From positions 434,001 through 498,000 of the forward strand of contig JAXLTC010000001.1 of the NCBI GenBank assembly GCA_046330255.1: a stretch of 64,000 nt of DNA. Direction: 5' to 3'. The notes beneath the pieces are model-generated. The model had not been told where the DNA came from. It saw nothing but the letters and a program-made list of their open reading frames with translations, and ran no database searches. Made by a program: the position numbers and the translations under genes. Numbering within the stretch: position 1 is the first letter of the stretch; each line of letters opens with the position of its first letter. This stretch comes from JBBSBL01 sp046330255 (GTDB lineage Bacteria > Actinomycetota > Thermoleophilia > Solirubrobacterales > Solirubrobacteraceae). Shown here one piece after another: positions 42,132 to 51,163 of this stretch.

Positions 42132-43046
42132 TCAGCCCTTGAACGTCGAGGCGCCCGCGTCGCCGAACGGCTCGTCGCGCTCGCGCACCGCCGTGCGGAA
42201 GCCTGCCTCGGCGGCCCGCCGCTGGAACGCGAAGCCCTCCGGCGTGTGCCGCGTGATCCCGTCGAAGACGGTCCCGAGCACCTGGGTCTGGTGCAGGCCC
42301 TGGGCGGCGACCGTGCCGTTGAGCAGCAGCTTCATCATCACGAGCTGGTTGACCGGCACCTGCGCCACGCGGCCGAGCAGCACCTCGAAGCGCTCGTCGA
42401 GCAGCTCTGCCGGCGGCGCCTCTGCCGCCAGGCCCCACTCGACCGCCTCCGCGCCGCTGATCGAGTCGCCGGTGAAGAGCAGCCGCTTCGCGCGCGCGAC
42501 GCCGACGCGGTGCGCCCACAGCGCGGTCGTCGGCGATCCCCACACGCGCGCCGGCGGATAGCCGAGCTTCGCGTCGGCCGCGATCACCAGCAGGTCCGAG
42601 CAGAGCGCCATGTCGGTGCCGCCGGCGACGCAGAAGCCCTGGACCTTGCAGACGACCGGCTTGTCGGCATGGAACAGCGACATGAAGCCGCGCACGTTGC
42701 GGCTCATCATCTGCCAGTCGACGACCGGGTCCCAGGCCCCCTCCGGGTCGTGGTTGCGGGCCTGGACGGCGGGGTCGAGCGCCGTTCCCTCGCGCTCCGG
42801 GTCGGCGGTCCGGGCGTCGGCGAGGTGCTCAGCCCACTCGTGCAGGTCGTAGCCGCCGCAGAAGCCCTTGCCGTTGCCGGCGAGCGCGATCACGTGAACC
42901 CCCGGGTCGAGGTCCGCGCGTTCCACGAACGCGGCCAGCTCCCCGGCGGTGTGCGAGGTGATCGCGTTGCCTCGCTCCGGACGGTCCAGCGTGATCCGCG
43001 CGATGCGCCCGTCGCGCTCGTAGGTCATCGTGCTCGCCCGCTCCAT
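42132..43046 (-). CDS. Enoyl-CoA hydratase/isomerase (crotonase family)
   Basis: This 304-residue protein has the crotonase fold: ARITLDRPERGNAIT, oxyanion-hole segments VIALAGNGKGFCGGYDLHEW and QGFCVAGGTDMALCSDLLV. The region between them contains a ~40-residue insertion (EHLADARTADPEREGTALD...). Members hydrate or isomerise acyl-CoA esters. The usual paired catalytic Glu are not obvious at GGTDMALCSD, so the exact reaction is open. GGGAGG lies eight bases before the ATG. Confidence 0.87.
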   Translation of the reverse strand: MERASTMTYERDGRIARITLDRPERGNAITSHTAGELAAFVERADLDPGVHVIALAGNGKGFCGGYDLHEWAEHLADARTADPEREGTALDPAVQARNHDPEGAWDPVVDWQMMSRNVRGFMSLFHADKPVVCKVQGFCVAGGTDMALCSDLLVIAADAKLGYPPARVWGSPTTALWAHRVGVARAKRLLFTGDSISGAEAVEWGLAAEAPPAELLDERFEVLLGRVAQVPVNQLVMMKLLLNGTVAAQGLHQTQVLGTVFDGITRHTPEGFAFQRRAAEAGFRTAVRERDEPFGDAGASTFKG

Positions 43047-43129
43047 CCGGCCTCCCTCGCGTCGCTGACCGCGCGGGGACGCTAGCGCGCCGGGGCCGCC
43101 CGGCGCGGGGGTCATATAGTCGGGGCCGC

Positions 43130-43696
43130 ATGGAGGGCTCGACCGAGACCGTCCGCAGCTGGCTGCGCTGCTACCGCTGCTGGTCCACGAACCTCGAGGT
43201 GCAGGTCCACTACGAGGGCATCCACCGGATCGACCCCGAGACCGGCGAGCGCACCGACGTCGTCGACGAGATGCAGGAGGCCGTGGTCCAGTGCCTGGAC
43301 TGCATGCACGACCAGCCGCACCTCGGCTTCGCGGACGGGCGCGTCCAGCCGATCCAGGATCGCTGGGAGCGGATGGTCGCGGGGACGCCCTGGGTCGCAT
43401 CCTGCACGGTGACCGTCGACGCCGACGAGGTCGAGACGTGCTCCGGGCCGGAGGCCGGCGACGCCCTCTCCTACGCGGCCTTCGGCGACCACGGGACGCG
43501 TGAGTTCTTCACCCACGTGCGGTTCCACAAGCACGACGAGGACCGCATCGTCGTGCACCTGCTCGTGGAGCTCTACGCCCGCAGCTCCGAGGAGGCCAAC
43601 GAGGTGCTGCAGGGCGCCTCGCGCGGAGACCTGGCGATCACCTCGCTCGCCGAGGAGTCCCGCCCGCCCGCCGCCGGGGCGAACGACGCGCACTGA
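43130..43696 (+). CDS. Conserved protein with two Cys pairs, function unknown
   Basis: This 188-residue protein has C-x2-C in RCYRCWST near residue 15 and C-x2-C in VQCLDCMHD near residue 63, spaced as in a zinc ribbon. The rest is acidic with an alpha/beta pattern (VASCTVTVDADEVETCSG, RFHKHDEDRIVVHLLVEL). It may bind zinc. It lies 11 bases before a drug-type ABC exporter on the same strand, so it could be in that operon, but no functional link is seen in the protein. Confidence 0.65.
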   Translation: MEGSTETVRSWLRCYRCWSTNLEVQVHYEGIHRIDPETGERTDVVDEMQEAVVQCLDCMHDQPHLGFADGRVQPIQDRWERMVAGTPWVASCTVTVDADEVETCSGPEAGDALSYAAFGDHGTREFFTHVRFHKHDEDRIVVHLLVELYARSSEEANEVLQGASRGDLAITSLAEESRPPAAGANDAH

Positions 43697-43707
43697 GCGC
43701 GCCGCGG

Positions 43708-44664
43708 ATGTCATCGCCGCAGGGCATCGAGGCGGAGGGGCTACGCCGCGAGTTCAAGGAGGTCCTCGCGGTCGCGGGCATCGACCTGCGCGTGCAGCCG
43801 GGCGAGATCTACGGCTTCCTCGGGCCCAACGGCGCCGGGAAGTCGACGACCGTGCTGATGCTCACCACCCTCCTGCCGCCGTCCGGGGGCCGCGCGAGCG
43901 TCGGCGGGTTCGACATCGCGACCCAGGGCCCGGAGGTGCGCGCCCGGATCGGCGCCGCGCTGCAGGAAGCGGCGCTCGACCCGATCCTCACCGGCCGCGA
44001 GCACCTCCGCCTCCAGGCCGCGCTCCAGGGCATCCGGCGCACCGAGCGCGACCGCCGCGCCGCCGAACTGCTGGAGCGCGTCGGCCTGGCCGAGGCCGCC
44101 GACCGGCGCGTGGGCGGTTACTCCGGCGGGATGAAGCGGCGGCTCGACCTCGCGCTGGCGCTCGTGCACTCGCCCGCGATCCTGTTCCTCGACGAGCCGA
44201 CGACCGGCCTCGACCCGCAGAGCCGCATGGCGCTCTGGGACGAGGTCGCCCGGCTTGCGCGCGAGGACGGCATCACGGTCTTCCTCACGACCCAGTACCT
44301 CGAGGAGGCGGACGCCCTCGCGGGGCGCGTGGGGATCATCGACCACGGCCGGATCGTGGCCGAGGGCACCCCGGCCGAGCTCAAGGCCCGGATCGGCCGC
44401 CCCAGCGTGGAGATCGTCCCCGCCGACCCCGGGCAGGCGGGCGCGCTGCTCGAAGTGCTCCGCGCGTTCGGCGACCCGGCGGCCGACGGGCGCCGCGGCG
44501 GCGCATCGGTGCAGCTCGCGGGCGGCGAGGCGCAGCTCGCCGAGGTCGTCCGGCGCCTGGACGCGGCGGCGATCCCGGTCGCGACCCTCCAGTTGCACGC
44601 GCCCTCGCTGGACGACGTGTTCCTCGCCCAGACCGGCCGCAAGCTCGAGGGCGCGGGTGACTGA
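43708..44664 (+). CDS. DrrA-like ABC exporter ATPase
   Basis: This 318-residue ABC ATPase has Walker A GPNGAGKST (~residue 42-50), signature YSGGMKRRLDLALAL, Walker B ILFLDEPTTGLDP and the switch TTQYLEEADALA with Gln in place of His, as in DrrA-type drug and antibiotic exporters. A C-terminal extension (EIVPADPGQAGALLEVLRAF) is typical of the subgroup. It pairs with the two ABC-2 permeases downstream; the first begins eight bases before its stop ends. Confidence 0.92.
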   Translation: MSSPQGIEAEGLRREFKEVLAVAGIDLRVQPGEIYGFLGPNGAGKSTTVLMLTTLLPPSGGRASVGGFDIATQGPEVRARIGAALQEAALDPILTGREHLRLQAALQGIRRTERDRRAAELLERVGLAEAADRRVGGYSGGMKRRLDLALALVHSPAILFLDEPTTGLDPQSRMALWDEVARLAREDGITVFLTTQYLEEADALAGRVGIIDHGRIVAEGTPAELKARIGRPSVEIVPADPGQAGALLEVLRAFGDPAADGRRGGASVQLAGGEAQLAEVVRRLDAAAIPVATLQLHAPSLDDVFLAQTGRKLEGAGD

Positions 44665-45454
44665 CGCGGCGCTCGCGGGCGCCGGGCTCGGCGAGCAGGT
44701 CGCGGTGATCGGCGAGCGCTCCGCGCGGCGGATCTTCCGCCAGCCGGCGCTGCTGGCGTTCCCGTTCGTGTTCCCCCTGCTGCTGTTCGCGATCAACGCG
44801 AGCGGGCTCGGCGCCGCCGCGAGGATCCCGGGCTTCCCGGGCGCGAGCTACGAGGACTTCGCGCTGGCGGTCCCGTTCGTGCAGGGGGCGCTGTTCGTCG
44901 CGATCCAGGCCGGGACGATGATCGCCCGGGACATCGAGACCGGGTTCCTGAACCGGCTCTCGCTGACGCCGCTGCGCGGCGCCGCGCTGATCCTCGGCCA
45001 GCTCGGCGGCGCGCTGGTGCTCGGCGTGACGCTGTCGGTCGTCTACCTGTTGGTCGGGGTGCTGATCGGGGTGCCGATCGCGAGCGGGCCCGCCGGCGCG
45101 CTCGTGCTGGTCGCGCTGTCCACGACGATCGCGTTCGCGTTCTCCACGCTGGGCGCCCTGATCGCGATCCGCTTCGGGACCGGCGAGGCCGTCCAGGGCT
45201 TCTTCCCGCTGCTGTTCGTGGCCCTGTTCCTGTCCTCGGCGTTCCTGCCGCGCGAGCTGATCGCGCAGGACTGGTTTCGCACGATCGCGACCTGGAACCC
45301 CGTCTCCTACATGGTCGAGGGCATCCGCAGCCTGATCCTGGTCGGCTGGGACGCACAGGCGCTGGCGCTCGCGTTCGGGTGCGCGCTGGCGATCCTGGCC
45401 GCCGGGCTGGCGCTCTGCGCCGCGTCGCTGCGCACGAGGCTGACGCGGACGTGA
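44657..45454 (+). CDS. ABC-2 type exporter permease (first subunit)
   Basis: This 265-residue protein has six hydrophobic segments, among them LLAFPFVFPLLLFAINASG, GALVLGVTLSVVYLLVGVLIG, GALVLVALSTTIAFAFSTLGAL and the C-terminal LAFGCALAILAAGLALCAASL. The motif RTIATWNPVSYMVEGIRSLIL is typical of ABC-2 permeases near the last helices. GTG 44657 overlaps the ATPase end by eight bases. The substrate is unknown; DrrB relatives move lipophilic drugs or lipids. Confidence 0.9.
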   Translation: MTDAALAGAGLGEQVAVIGERSARRIFRQPALLAFPFVFPLLLFAINASGLGAAARIPGFPGASYEDFALAVPFVQGALFVAIQAGTMIARDIETGFLNRLSLTPLRGAALILGQLGGALVLGVTLSVVYLLVGVLIGVPIASGPAGALVLVALSTTIAFAFSTLGALIAIRFGTGEAVQGFFPLLFVALFLSSAFLPRELIAQDWFRTIATWNPVSYMVEGIRSLILVGWDAQALALAFGCALAILAAGLALCAASLRTRLTRT

Positions 45455-46239
45455 GCGCGCGCTTCCACACGGTCGCGGCGGCCGTCGCCTGGCGCTCGCT
45501 GCACAACGCGATCGTCAACCCGGCGATCCTCGTCCCCTCGATCGTGTTCCCGCTGTTCTTCCTGATCGCGTTCGCGGGCGGGCTCTCGGCGCTCGGCAAC
45601 GCCCCCGGCTTCGCCTACCCGCCCGGCTACACGACCTGGCAGTTCGTGTTCGTGTTCTTCCAGTCGGCGGCGTTCGGCGGCGTTTTCACGGGCTTCGCGA
45701 TCGCACGCGACTTCGAGTCCGGCTTCGCGCGGCGCCTGCTGCTGGCCGCACCCCGGCGCGGCGGGATCGTGGCGGGCTACGCGCTTGCGGCGCTCGGCCG
45801 CTGGCTGATCACCGGCACGGTCGTGACGATCGCCGGCTTCGTCGGCGGCATGACGATCGACGCGAGCGCGCGCGAGAGCGTCACCGTGATCGTGCTCGCG
45901 GCGCTCCTGAACCTCGTCGCGACCCTCTGGGGCTGCGGCGTGGCGATGCGCCTGCGCACCGAGGCGGCCGGCTTCCTGATCCAGATCCCGGTCTTCATCG
46001 TCCTGTTCGTGGCGCCGGTGTTCGTGCCGCTGGACATGCTGACCGGCTGGGTGAAGGCGGTTGCGAGGATCAATCCCGCGACCGCCCTGCTCGAGGCCGG
46101 GCGCTCGCTGCTGGCAGGCTCGCCCGAGAAGGTCGCGCTCAGCCTGGCGCTGCTCGCGATCGGCCTGCTCGTGTTCGCGGTCTGGGCCCGCGGCGGCCTG
46201 CGCTCGGCCGAGCGCGCGGGCGGCGCGGCGGGAGGGTGA
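45451..46239 (+). CDS. ABC-2 type exporter permease (second subunit)
   Basis: This 262-residue paralog of the preceding gene has about six helices (ILVPSIVFPLFFLIAFAGG, WQFVFVFFQSAAFGGVFTG, TVVTIAGFVGGMTI, IPVFIVLFVAPVFVPLD, ALLAIGLLVFAVWA) and the equivalent AVARINPATALLEAGRSLLAG stretch. Two different permeases suggest a heterodimeric exporter. It starts at GTG within the previous stop (GTGA). A hairpin repeat element (copy C) follows its stop. Confidence 0.9.
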   Translation: MSARFHTVAAAVAWRSLHNAIVNPAILVPSIVFPLFFLIAFAGGLSALGNAPGFAYPPGYTTWQFVFVFFQSAAFGGVFTGFAIARDFESGFARRLLLAAPRRGGIVAGYALAALGRWLITGTVVTIAGFVGGMTIDASARESVTVIVLAALLNLVATLWGCGVAMRLRTEAAGFLIQIPVFIVLFVAPVFVPLDMLTGWVKAVARINPATALLEAGRSLLAGSPEKVALSLALLAIGLLVFAVWARGGLRSAERAGGAAGG

Positions 46240-46277
46240 GATCGAGGGTGCCGGCCCGGCGCGAATCGGGCAGCGCC

Positions 46278-46407
46278 GGCGAACGGCGCCATCGAAGGAG
46301 GCCGGGCGGCCCGCCCACTCGAGTGCGATTCTGGTGTCCAGACGACCAAGATCGCACACGCGTGCCGCGGCACTCGGCCCACTCCCTTCCCCAGCCGCCG
46401 CTCGCCG
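46278..46407. repeat. Dispersed hairpin element (copy C)
   Basis: This 130 bp element lies between the convergent exporter operon and PEP carboxykinase. The left arm GCGAACGGCGCCATCGAAGG starts at 46279. The central hairpin has GTGCGATTCTGGT (46323-46335) facing ACCAAGATCGCAC (46345-46357), with inner GTC/GAC pairing. The right arm (46377-46407) carries the inverted outer motif with CTCGCC in place of TTCGCC. The hairpin core is nearly identical to copy D. Confidence 0.82.
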
Positions 46408-46470
46408 GAGCCGCCGGCAGCGCCGAGCGGGGCGCGGGCGCCTGCGCCCGCCCACCCTGGCGGCGAGCCC

Positions 46471-48282
46471 CTACCCCGCCTCGCCCAGCCGGCGCTCCAG
46501 GGCGTCGGCCTGGGCGCGCATCTCCTCGGGCACGCGGTCGCCGAGCGAGTCGAGGTACTCGCGGATCAAGGACAGCTCGCCCTTCCAGGCCTCGACGTCG
46601 ACTTCCAGCAGGCCCGCCAGGTCGTCGCCGCGGAGGTCGAGGCCGTCGGTCGGCAGCGCTTCCGGGGCGGGGACGCGGCCGATCGGCGTCTCGAGCGCCT
46701 CGGCCGTCCCGGCACAGCGCCCGAAGACCCAGGCCAGAACCCGGCTGTTGTCGCCGAAGCCGGGCCACAGGAACTTGCCCTCGGCGTCCTTGCGGAACCA
46801 GTTGACGTAGAAGATCTTCGGCAGCTTCGAGCCATCGCCCTTGCGCCCGATCTCCAGCCAGTGCGCGATGTAGTCGCCCATGTTGTAGCCGCAGAACGGC
46901 AGCATCGCGTAGGGGTCGCGACGCAGCTTGCCGACCGCGCCGGCCGCCGCCGCGGTCGTCTCGGAGGACATCGTCGCGCCGAGGAACGTGCCGTGCTCCC
47001 AGTCGAAGGCCTCGTTGACGAGCGGCACCACGCCTGAGCGACGGCCGCCGAACAGCATCGCGTCGATCGGGACGCCGGCGGGGTCCTCCCACTCGGGTGC
47101 GATCGCCGGATCCTGCGCGGCCGGCGTCGTGAAGCGCGCGTTCGGGTGCGCCGACGGGGTCTCGGAGTCGGGGGTCCAGTCGTTTCCGTGCCAGTCGATC
47201 AGGTGCGCCGGCGTCTCCTTGGTCATCCCCTCCCACCAGATGTCGCCGTCGTCGGTCAGCGCGCAGTTTGTGAAGATCGAGTTCTCGCGGATCGTCGCCA
47301 TCGCGTTCGGGTTCGTTTGCTCGCCGGTCCCCGGCGCGACGCCGAAGAAGCCGGCCTCCGGGTTGATCGCGTACAGCCGTCCGTCGTCACCGAACTTCAT
47401 CCACGCGATGTCGTCGCCGATGGTCTCCACCTTCCAGCCGGGCAGGGTCGGGATCAGCATCGCGAGGTTCGTCTTGCCGCACGCCGAGGGGAATGCGCCC
47501 GTCACGTAGCGGACCTCGCCCTCGGGCGAGGTGAGCTTGAGGATCAGCATGTGCTCCGCCATCCAGCCCTCGTCGCGGGCCATCACCGAGGCGATCCGCA
47601 GCGCGAAGCACTTCTTGCCGAGCAGCGCGTTGCCGCCGTAGCCAGAGCCGTAGCTCCAGATCTCCCGCGTCTCGGGAAAATGGACGATGTACTTGCTCTC
47701 CGCGTTGCACGGCCACGGCACGTCCTGAACCTCGTCCACCAGCGGCATCCCGACGGAGTGCAGGCAGGGGACGAAGTCGCCGTCGGAGCCGAGCGCGTCG
47801 AGCGCGCCACGTCCCATGCGGGTCATGATCCGCATGCTCGCGGCGACGTAGGCCGAGTCGGTGAGCTGGACGCCGATGTGGGCGATCGGCGAGCCCAGCG
47901 GGCCCATCGAGAACGGTACGACGTACATCGTGCGGCCCTTCATCGCTCCGGCGAACAGCTCCTCGAGGGTTCCGCGCATCTCGGCCGGGTCGCGCCAGTT
48001 GTTCGTGGGGCCGGCGTCGACCTCGCGCTCGGAGCAGATGAACGTCCGGTCCTCGACGCGCGCCACGTCGGCCGCGTCGGAGCGCGCCAGGTAGGAGTTG
48101 GGCCGCTTGGCGTCCGAGAGCCGCTCGAAGGTTCCCGCGTCGACGAGCGTCCGGCAGAGGCGGTCGTACTCCTCGGCGGACCCGTCACACCAGTGGATCT
48201 CGTCGGGCTGGACCAGGGCGACCATCTCGTCCACCCAGGCCAGGAGCCTGGCGTTCTTGGTCGGTGCGGCTGTGGCGCTCAC
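46471..48282 (-). CDS. pckG: Phosphoenolpyruvate carboxykinase (GTP)
   Basis: This 603-residue GTP-dependent PEPCK has the substrate-binding YGSGYGGNALLGKKCFAL region, P-loop FPSACGKTNLAML (about residue 275-287, with the hyper-reactive Cys), the metal motif GDDIAWMKF and guanine-binding NPEAGFFGVAPGT. It converts oxaloacetate to PEP in gluconeogenesis and suits growth on fatty acids or C2 units via the ethylmalonyl-CoA pathway. GTG 48282 was preferred over TTG 48294, since the GAGGAG site directly abuts the TTG. Confidence 0.95.
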   Translation of the reverse strand: MSATAAPTKNARLLAWVDEMVALVQPDEIHWCDGSAEEYDRLCRTLVDAGTFERLSDAKRPNSYLARSDAADVARVEDRTFICSEREVDAGPTNNWRDPAEMRGTLEELFAGAMKGRTMYVVPFSMGPLGSPIAHIGVQLTDSAYVAASMRIMTRMGRGALDALGSDGDFVPCLHSVGMPLVDEVQDVPWPCNAESKYIVHFPETREIWSYGSGYGGNALLGKKCFALRIASVMARDEGWMAEHMLILKLTSPEGEVRYVTGAFPSACGKTNLAMLIPTLPGWKVETIGDDIAWMKFGDDGRLYAINPEAGFFGVAPGTGEQTNPNAMATIRENSIFTNCALTDDGDIWWEGMTKETPAHLIDWHGNDWTPDSETPSAHPNARFTTPAAQDPAIAPEWEDPAGVPIDAMLFGGRRSGVVPLVNEAFDWEHGTFLGATMSSETTAAAAGAVGKLRRDPYAMLPFCGYNMGDYIAHWLEIGRKGDGSKLPKIFYVNWFRKDAEGKFLWPGFGDNSRVLAWVFGRCAGTAEALETPIGRVPAPEALPTDGLDLRGDDLAGLLEVDVEAWKGELSLIREYLDSLGDRVPEEMRAQADALERRLGEAG

Positions 48283-48470
48283 GGCGGGAATCAACTCCTC
48301 GGGTTAGCTGAGGCGGATCGGGCGATTGTGCCGGATCGCAGCGGCCGTGCGGCGCCCGGCAGGGAGCCCAGGGCACAAACCCTACCCCCCTCACACGGGG
48401 CCGGCGCAGGCCCGTCGCGGCCCCGGGACGACATCCGCGGGCCGTCCGCGCGGCACCTCCCCGCGTCCGG

Positions 48471-50447
48471 TCAGCGTACGGTGAAGGACGCGCGGGCCGC
48501 CGTCCGGGCGCTCGCGCCGCGCGGCAGCGCGACCAGCACGTAGCGCCCTCGCGCGAGCGCGCGACCGGCGATCCGTCCCGTGAATACCACGCGGTTGGAG
48601 CCGGCGCGTCCCGCGTGCGAGAAGCCGCCGCGCACCCCCACCTCGCGGGTGCAGCGCCGTGCGCGGCGGGGCGTGCGGCGCCTCGCCGCCGCGCAGCGCC
48701 GTCCGCTGCGCACGCCGCGGCTGAGCCTGCGCACCGTGAATGCGACGCCGGCGGCGCGGCTCAGCCGGTAGCTCACGGCCGCCCCCTTCGCGCCGAGGCT
48801 CGCGCCCCGCCCGCGTGCGCGGAACGCGCGTGGCCGCACGGCAAGGGCGCTGATGCGCGCGTCGCCGGCGGGCGGCCCCGCGCTCCCGCCGCCCGGGCCG
48901 CCGCCCCCGGGACCGCCGCCCGGCTGCCCCGCCGCCGGGGTGACGAACGTCGCGTCGGCGCCACGGACCGCGCCGAGCGCGTTCTGCGCCTCGAGCGCGT
49001 AGTGGTAGGCGGTGCCCGGCGCGAGCCCCGCGAGCGAGCCCTCCACCGCCGCTGCGCCCGCTCCCGCAACGAAGCCGGAGGGCGCGGTCGCGGACCCGTA
49101 GGCGGCCGTCGGGCCGTAGAGGATCCGCCACGTGCCGGCAAGCCCGCCGGGATCGACGCTGCCGGCCAGCCGGACCGCCGTCGGCCCGAGCAGCGTGGCG
49201 GCGCCGGTGGTTGCGACCGGCGCAAGCGTCCGCTCGTAGGCGCCGTAGTCGCGCGCGCCGCCGATGATGCGCGCCACGCCGGCCAGGTCGGTCCCGGACT
49301 CCCCGGCCGCGAGCGGCTGGGCGTCCTGGTTGATCGCCGGCGAGCCGGCCGCGAGCCGGTAGTCACCGGCGCCCGCGTTCGCGAAGAGGGGATCGAGGTC
49401 CGCGACGGTCGCGGCGAACGTCACCGCCCCGGCGCCGGACGAGTAGGTGGTGCCGGGGCCGAGCGGCGCGATGGAGTGGTCGACGCCGACGCTCGCGGTC
49501 CCGGCGGACGAGTAGCGGTAGACGGTGTAGTCGAAGCCGCGCAGCACCGCGTCGCGAACCGTGATGGTCGAGGCCGCCGGCGCGGAGGCGTAGGTGCTCG
49601 AGGCGGCGAGCGCCTTGGAGGAGGACCCCGGCGTGCCGACGACCGTCACCTGGCGGGCCGTCAGCGCGCTCGGGCCGCCGGCGGTCGTGCGGTAGGCGCG
49701 CAGACCGGTGCCGGCGTTCGAGGAGATGCGGACGAGCGAGCTGTCGATCGTCGCGGTCGATCCGGCCTCTGCCCCGATGCCGAGGCCCTGGGCGCGGACG
49801 GTGGCGCGCCGCACGGCCAGCCCGCCGAGCTCCGCCTTGATCCCCGTGGTCGGCGCGACCACGGTGGAGTCCGATAGGTCGACCGTCCCGCCGATGGCCG
49901 CGGCCGCCACGCCGATGCCGGCTCCCGCCGCGGTCAGGTCGACGTCGAGGCGGGCGAGGGTCGCGTCCGCCGCCAGCCGCATGCCGACCGGCGACTGCGC
50001 GCCCGCATCGGTCCGGATCCGGACGTCCGAGATCGTGATCGGCGTCGAGCTGCCGATCCCCAGCGGCTGCGAGCCCCCGCCGCTTCCCGGGCCGACCCTG
50101 ACGGTCAGGTCGCGGATCGTCGCCGGCGCGCCGCTGATCGTCAGCACCGCGCCGTTGGCCGACGCGCCGCGCGTGAGCGTGGTCAACGCGGCGCCGGCGC
50201 CCGCGATCTCGACCGGGTCCGTGCCGATGTAGTCCAGGCCGCTCTCGTTGTAGGTCGCCGCGCCGAGCTCCACCCGGTCCGGGCCGGCGAGGTTGCCGGC
50301 CGCCCCCAGCGCCGAGGAGACGGTGCCCATGTCGAAGTCGCAGCCCGTGCGCGGCGCGACGCAGAAGGTCGCGGCGCCGGCGGAGGGCGCGCCCGCCAGC
50401 AGCAGCGCGAACGCGAGCAGGGCGGGTCGGACCGTCCGCGCGGACAT
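48471..50447 (-). CDS. Secreted right-handed beta-helix protein with FnIII-like and C-terminal tail domains
   Basis: This 658-residue protein has a signal peptide (RPALLAFALLLAGAPSAGA). Residues ~30-410 show repeated short beta-strand turns (ATIRDLTVRVG, ITISDVRIRTDAG, ATIDSSLVRISSN, STITVRDAVLRGF) as in pectate-lyase-like beta-helices, with the INQD...G.ARDYGAYE ending typical of choice-of-anchor proteins. A fibronectin-III-like module (ALEAQNALGAVRGADATFVTP), a Gly-rich linker and a basic C-terminal beta domain follow. It may bind or cleave polysaccharide at the cell surface. No catalytic residues were assigned. Confidence 0.8.
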   Translation of the reverse strand: MSARTVRPALLAFALLLAGAPSAGAATFCVAPRTGCDFDMGTVSSALGAAGNLAGPDRVELGAATYNESGLDYIGTDPVEIAGAGAALTTLTRGASANGAVLTISGAPATIRDLTVRVGPGSGGGSQPLGIGSSTPITISDVRIRTDAGAQSPVGMRLAADATLARLDVDLTAAGAGIGVAAAAIGGTVDLSDSTVVAPTTGIKAELGGLAVRRATVRAQGLGIGAEAGSTATIDSSLVRISSNAGTGLRAYRTTAGGPSALTARQVTVVGTPGSSSKALAASSTYASAPAASTITVRDAVLRGFDYTVYRYSSAGTASVGVDHSIAPLGPGTTYSSGAGAVTFAATVADLDPLFANAGAGDYRLAAGSPAINQDAQPLAAGESGTDLAGVARIIGGARDYGAYERTLAPVATTGAATLLGPTAVRLAGSVDPGGLAGTWRILYGPTAAYGSATAPSGFVAGAGAAAVEGSLAGLAPGTAYHYALEAQNALGAVRGADATFVTPAAGQPGGGPGGGGPGGGSAGPPAGDARISALAVRPRAFRARGRGASLGAKGAAVSYRLSRAAGVAFTVRRLSRGVRSGRRCAAARRRTPRRARRCTREVGVRGGFSHAGRAGSNRVVFTGRIAGRALARGRYVLVALPRGASARTAARASFTVR

Positions 50448-50525
50448 GCCGCTCCTATCGGCCCGATCGGGTCCCCGCTTGACCCGGCGGGCTGCGCCGC
50501 GGCCGGCGCGGCGAGCCCTCCCCGG

Positions 50526-51053
50526 CTAGGCGCCCGGCGTCCGGCGCGGCACCAGCACGAGCCGCTTGAACTCGGCGACCAGCACGCCGTCCTGGTTGAG
50601 CACCCGCGTGTGGACGCGCACGGTGCCGCGATCGGGCTTGGAGCGCGACTCGCGCACCTCCAGCACCTCGGTCTCGCAGAACAGCGTGTCCCCGTGGAAG
50701 ACGGGGTTGGGGTGGCTGAGCTCCTCGGTCGCGAGGTTCGCGATCGCCTTGCCGGAGACGTCGGAGACAGACATCCCGAGCGCCAGCGAGTAGACCAGCG
50801 GCCCGACGACGACGTTGCGACCCTGCTGCGACGCGCCCGCGTAGACGTCGTTGATGTGCAGCGGGTGGTGGTTCATGGTGATCAGGCAGAACAGGTGGTC
50901 GTCCGCCTCGGTGACGGTCTTGGCCGGCCAGTGCTTGTAGACCGCGCCGACCTCGAACTCCTCGAGGTAGCGTCCGTAGGCGTGCGCGCCGCTCGCCTCG
51001 CGCGTGGCCTGGTCGGTCTCCACGCCGGTCGTCTTCTCGTCGGTGGTGCTCAT
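50526..51053 (-). CDS. mch: MaoC-family hydratase, candidate mesaconyl-CoA hydratase
   Basis: This 175-residue hot-dog-fold protein has the hydratase-2 type motif VTEADDHLFCLITMNHHPLHIND (Asp...His dyad at about residues 50-67) and VVGPLVYSLALGMSV, HPNPVFHGDTLFCETEV. It is divergent (110 bp) from a malyl-CoA lyase homolog. In the ethylmalonyl-CoA pathway mesaconyl-CoA hydratase and the lyase act in sequence, so this assignment is likely by context, though Rhodobacter Mch is a two-domain protein of about twice the length. Confidence 0.75.
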   Translation of the reverse strand: MSTTDEKTTGVETDQATREASGAHAYGRYLEEFEVGAVYKHWPAKTVTEADDHLFCLITMNHHPLHINDVYAGASQQGRNVVVGPLVYSLALGMSVSDVSGKAIANLATEELSHPNPVFHGDTLFCETEVLEVRESRSKPDRGTVRVHTRVLNQDGVLVAEFKRLVLVPRRTPGA

Positions 51054-51163
51054 CGGGCTCAGGTTTCTCCTGCGTACGGGTTCAGTGACACGACAGGATG
51101 CCGCAGCGCGCTCCCCGGCGCGTCCGGGACGCGCGCTGCGGCCCTTCGCTAGCCTGGCCGGCC

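Noticed and set aside
46236..46470. Possible small coding genes in the gap after the exporter operon
   Set aside because: The frames there span the arms and stem of repeat copy C; the inverted symmetry explains the sequence better.
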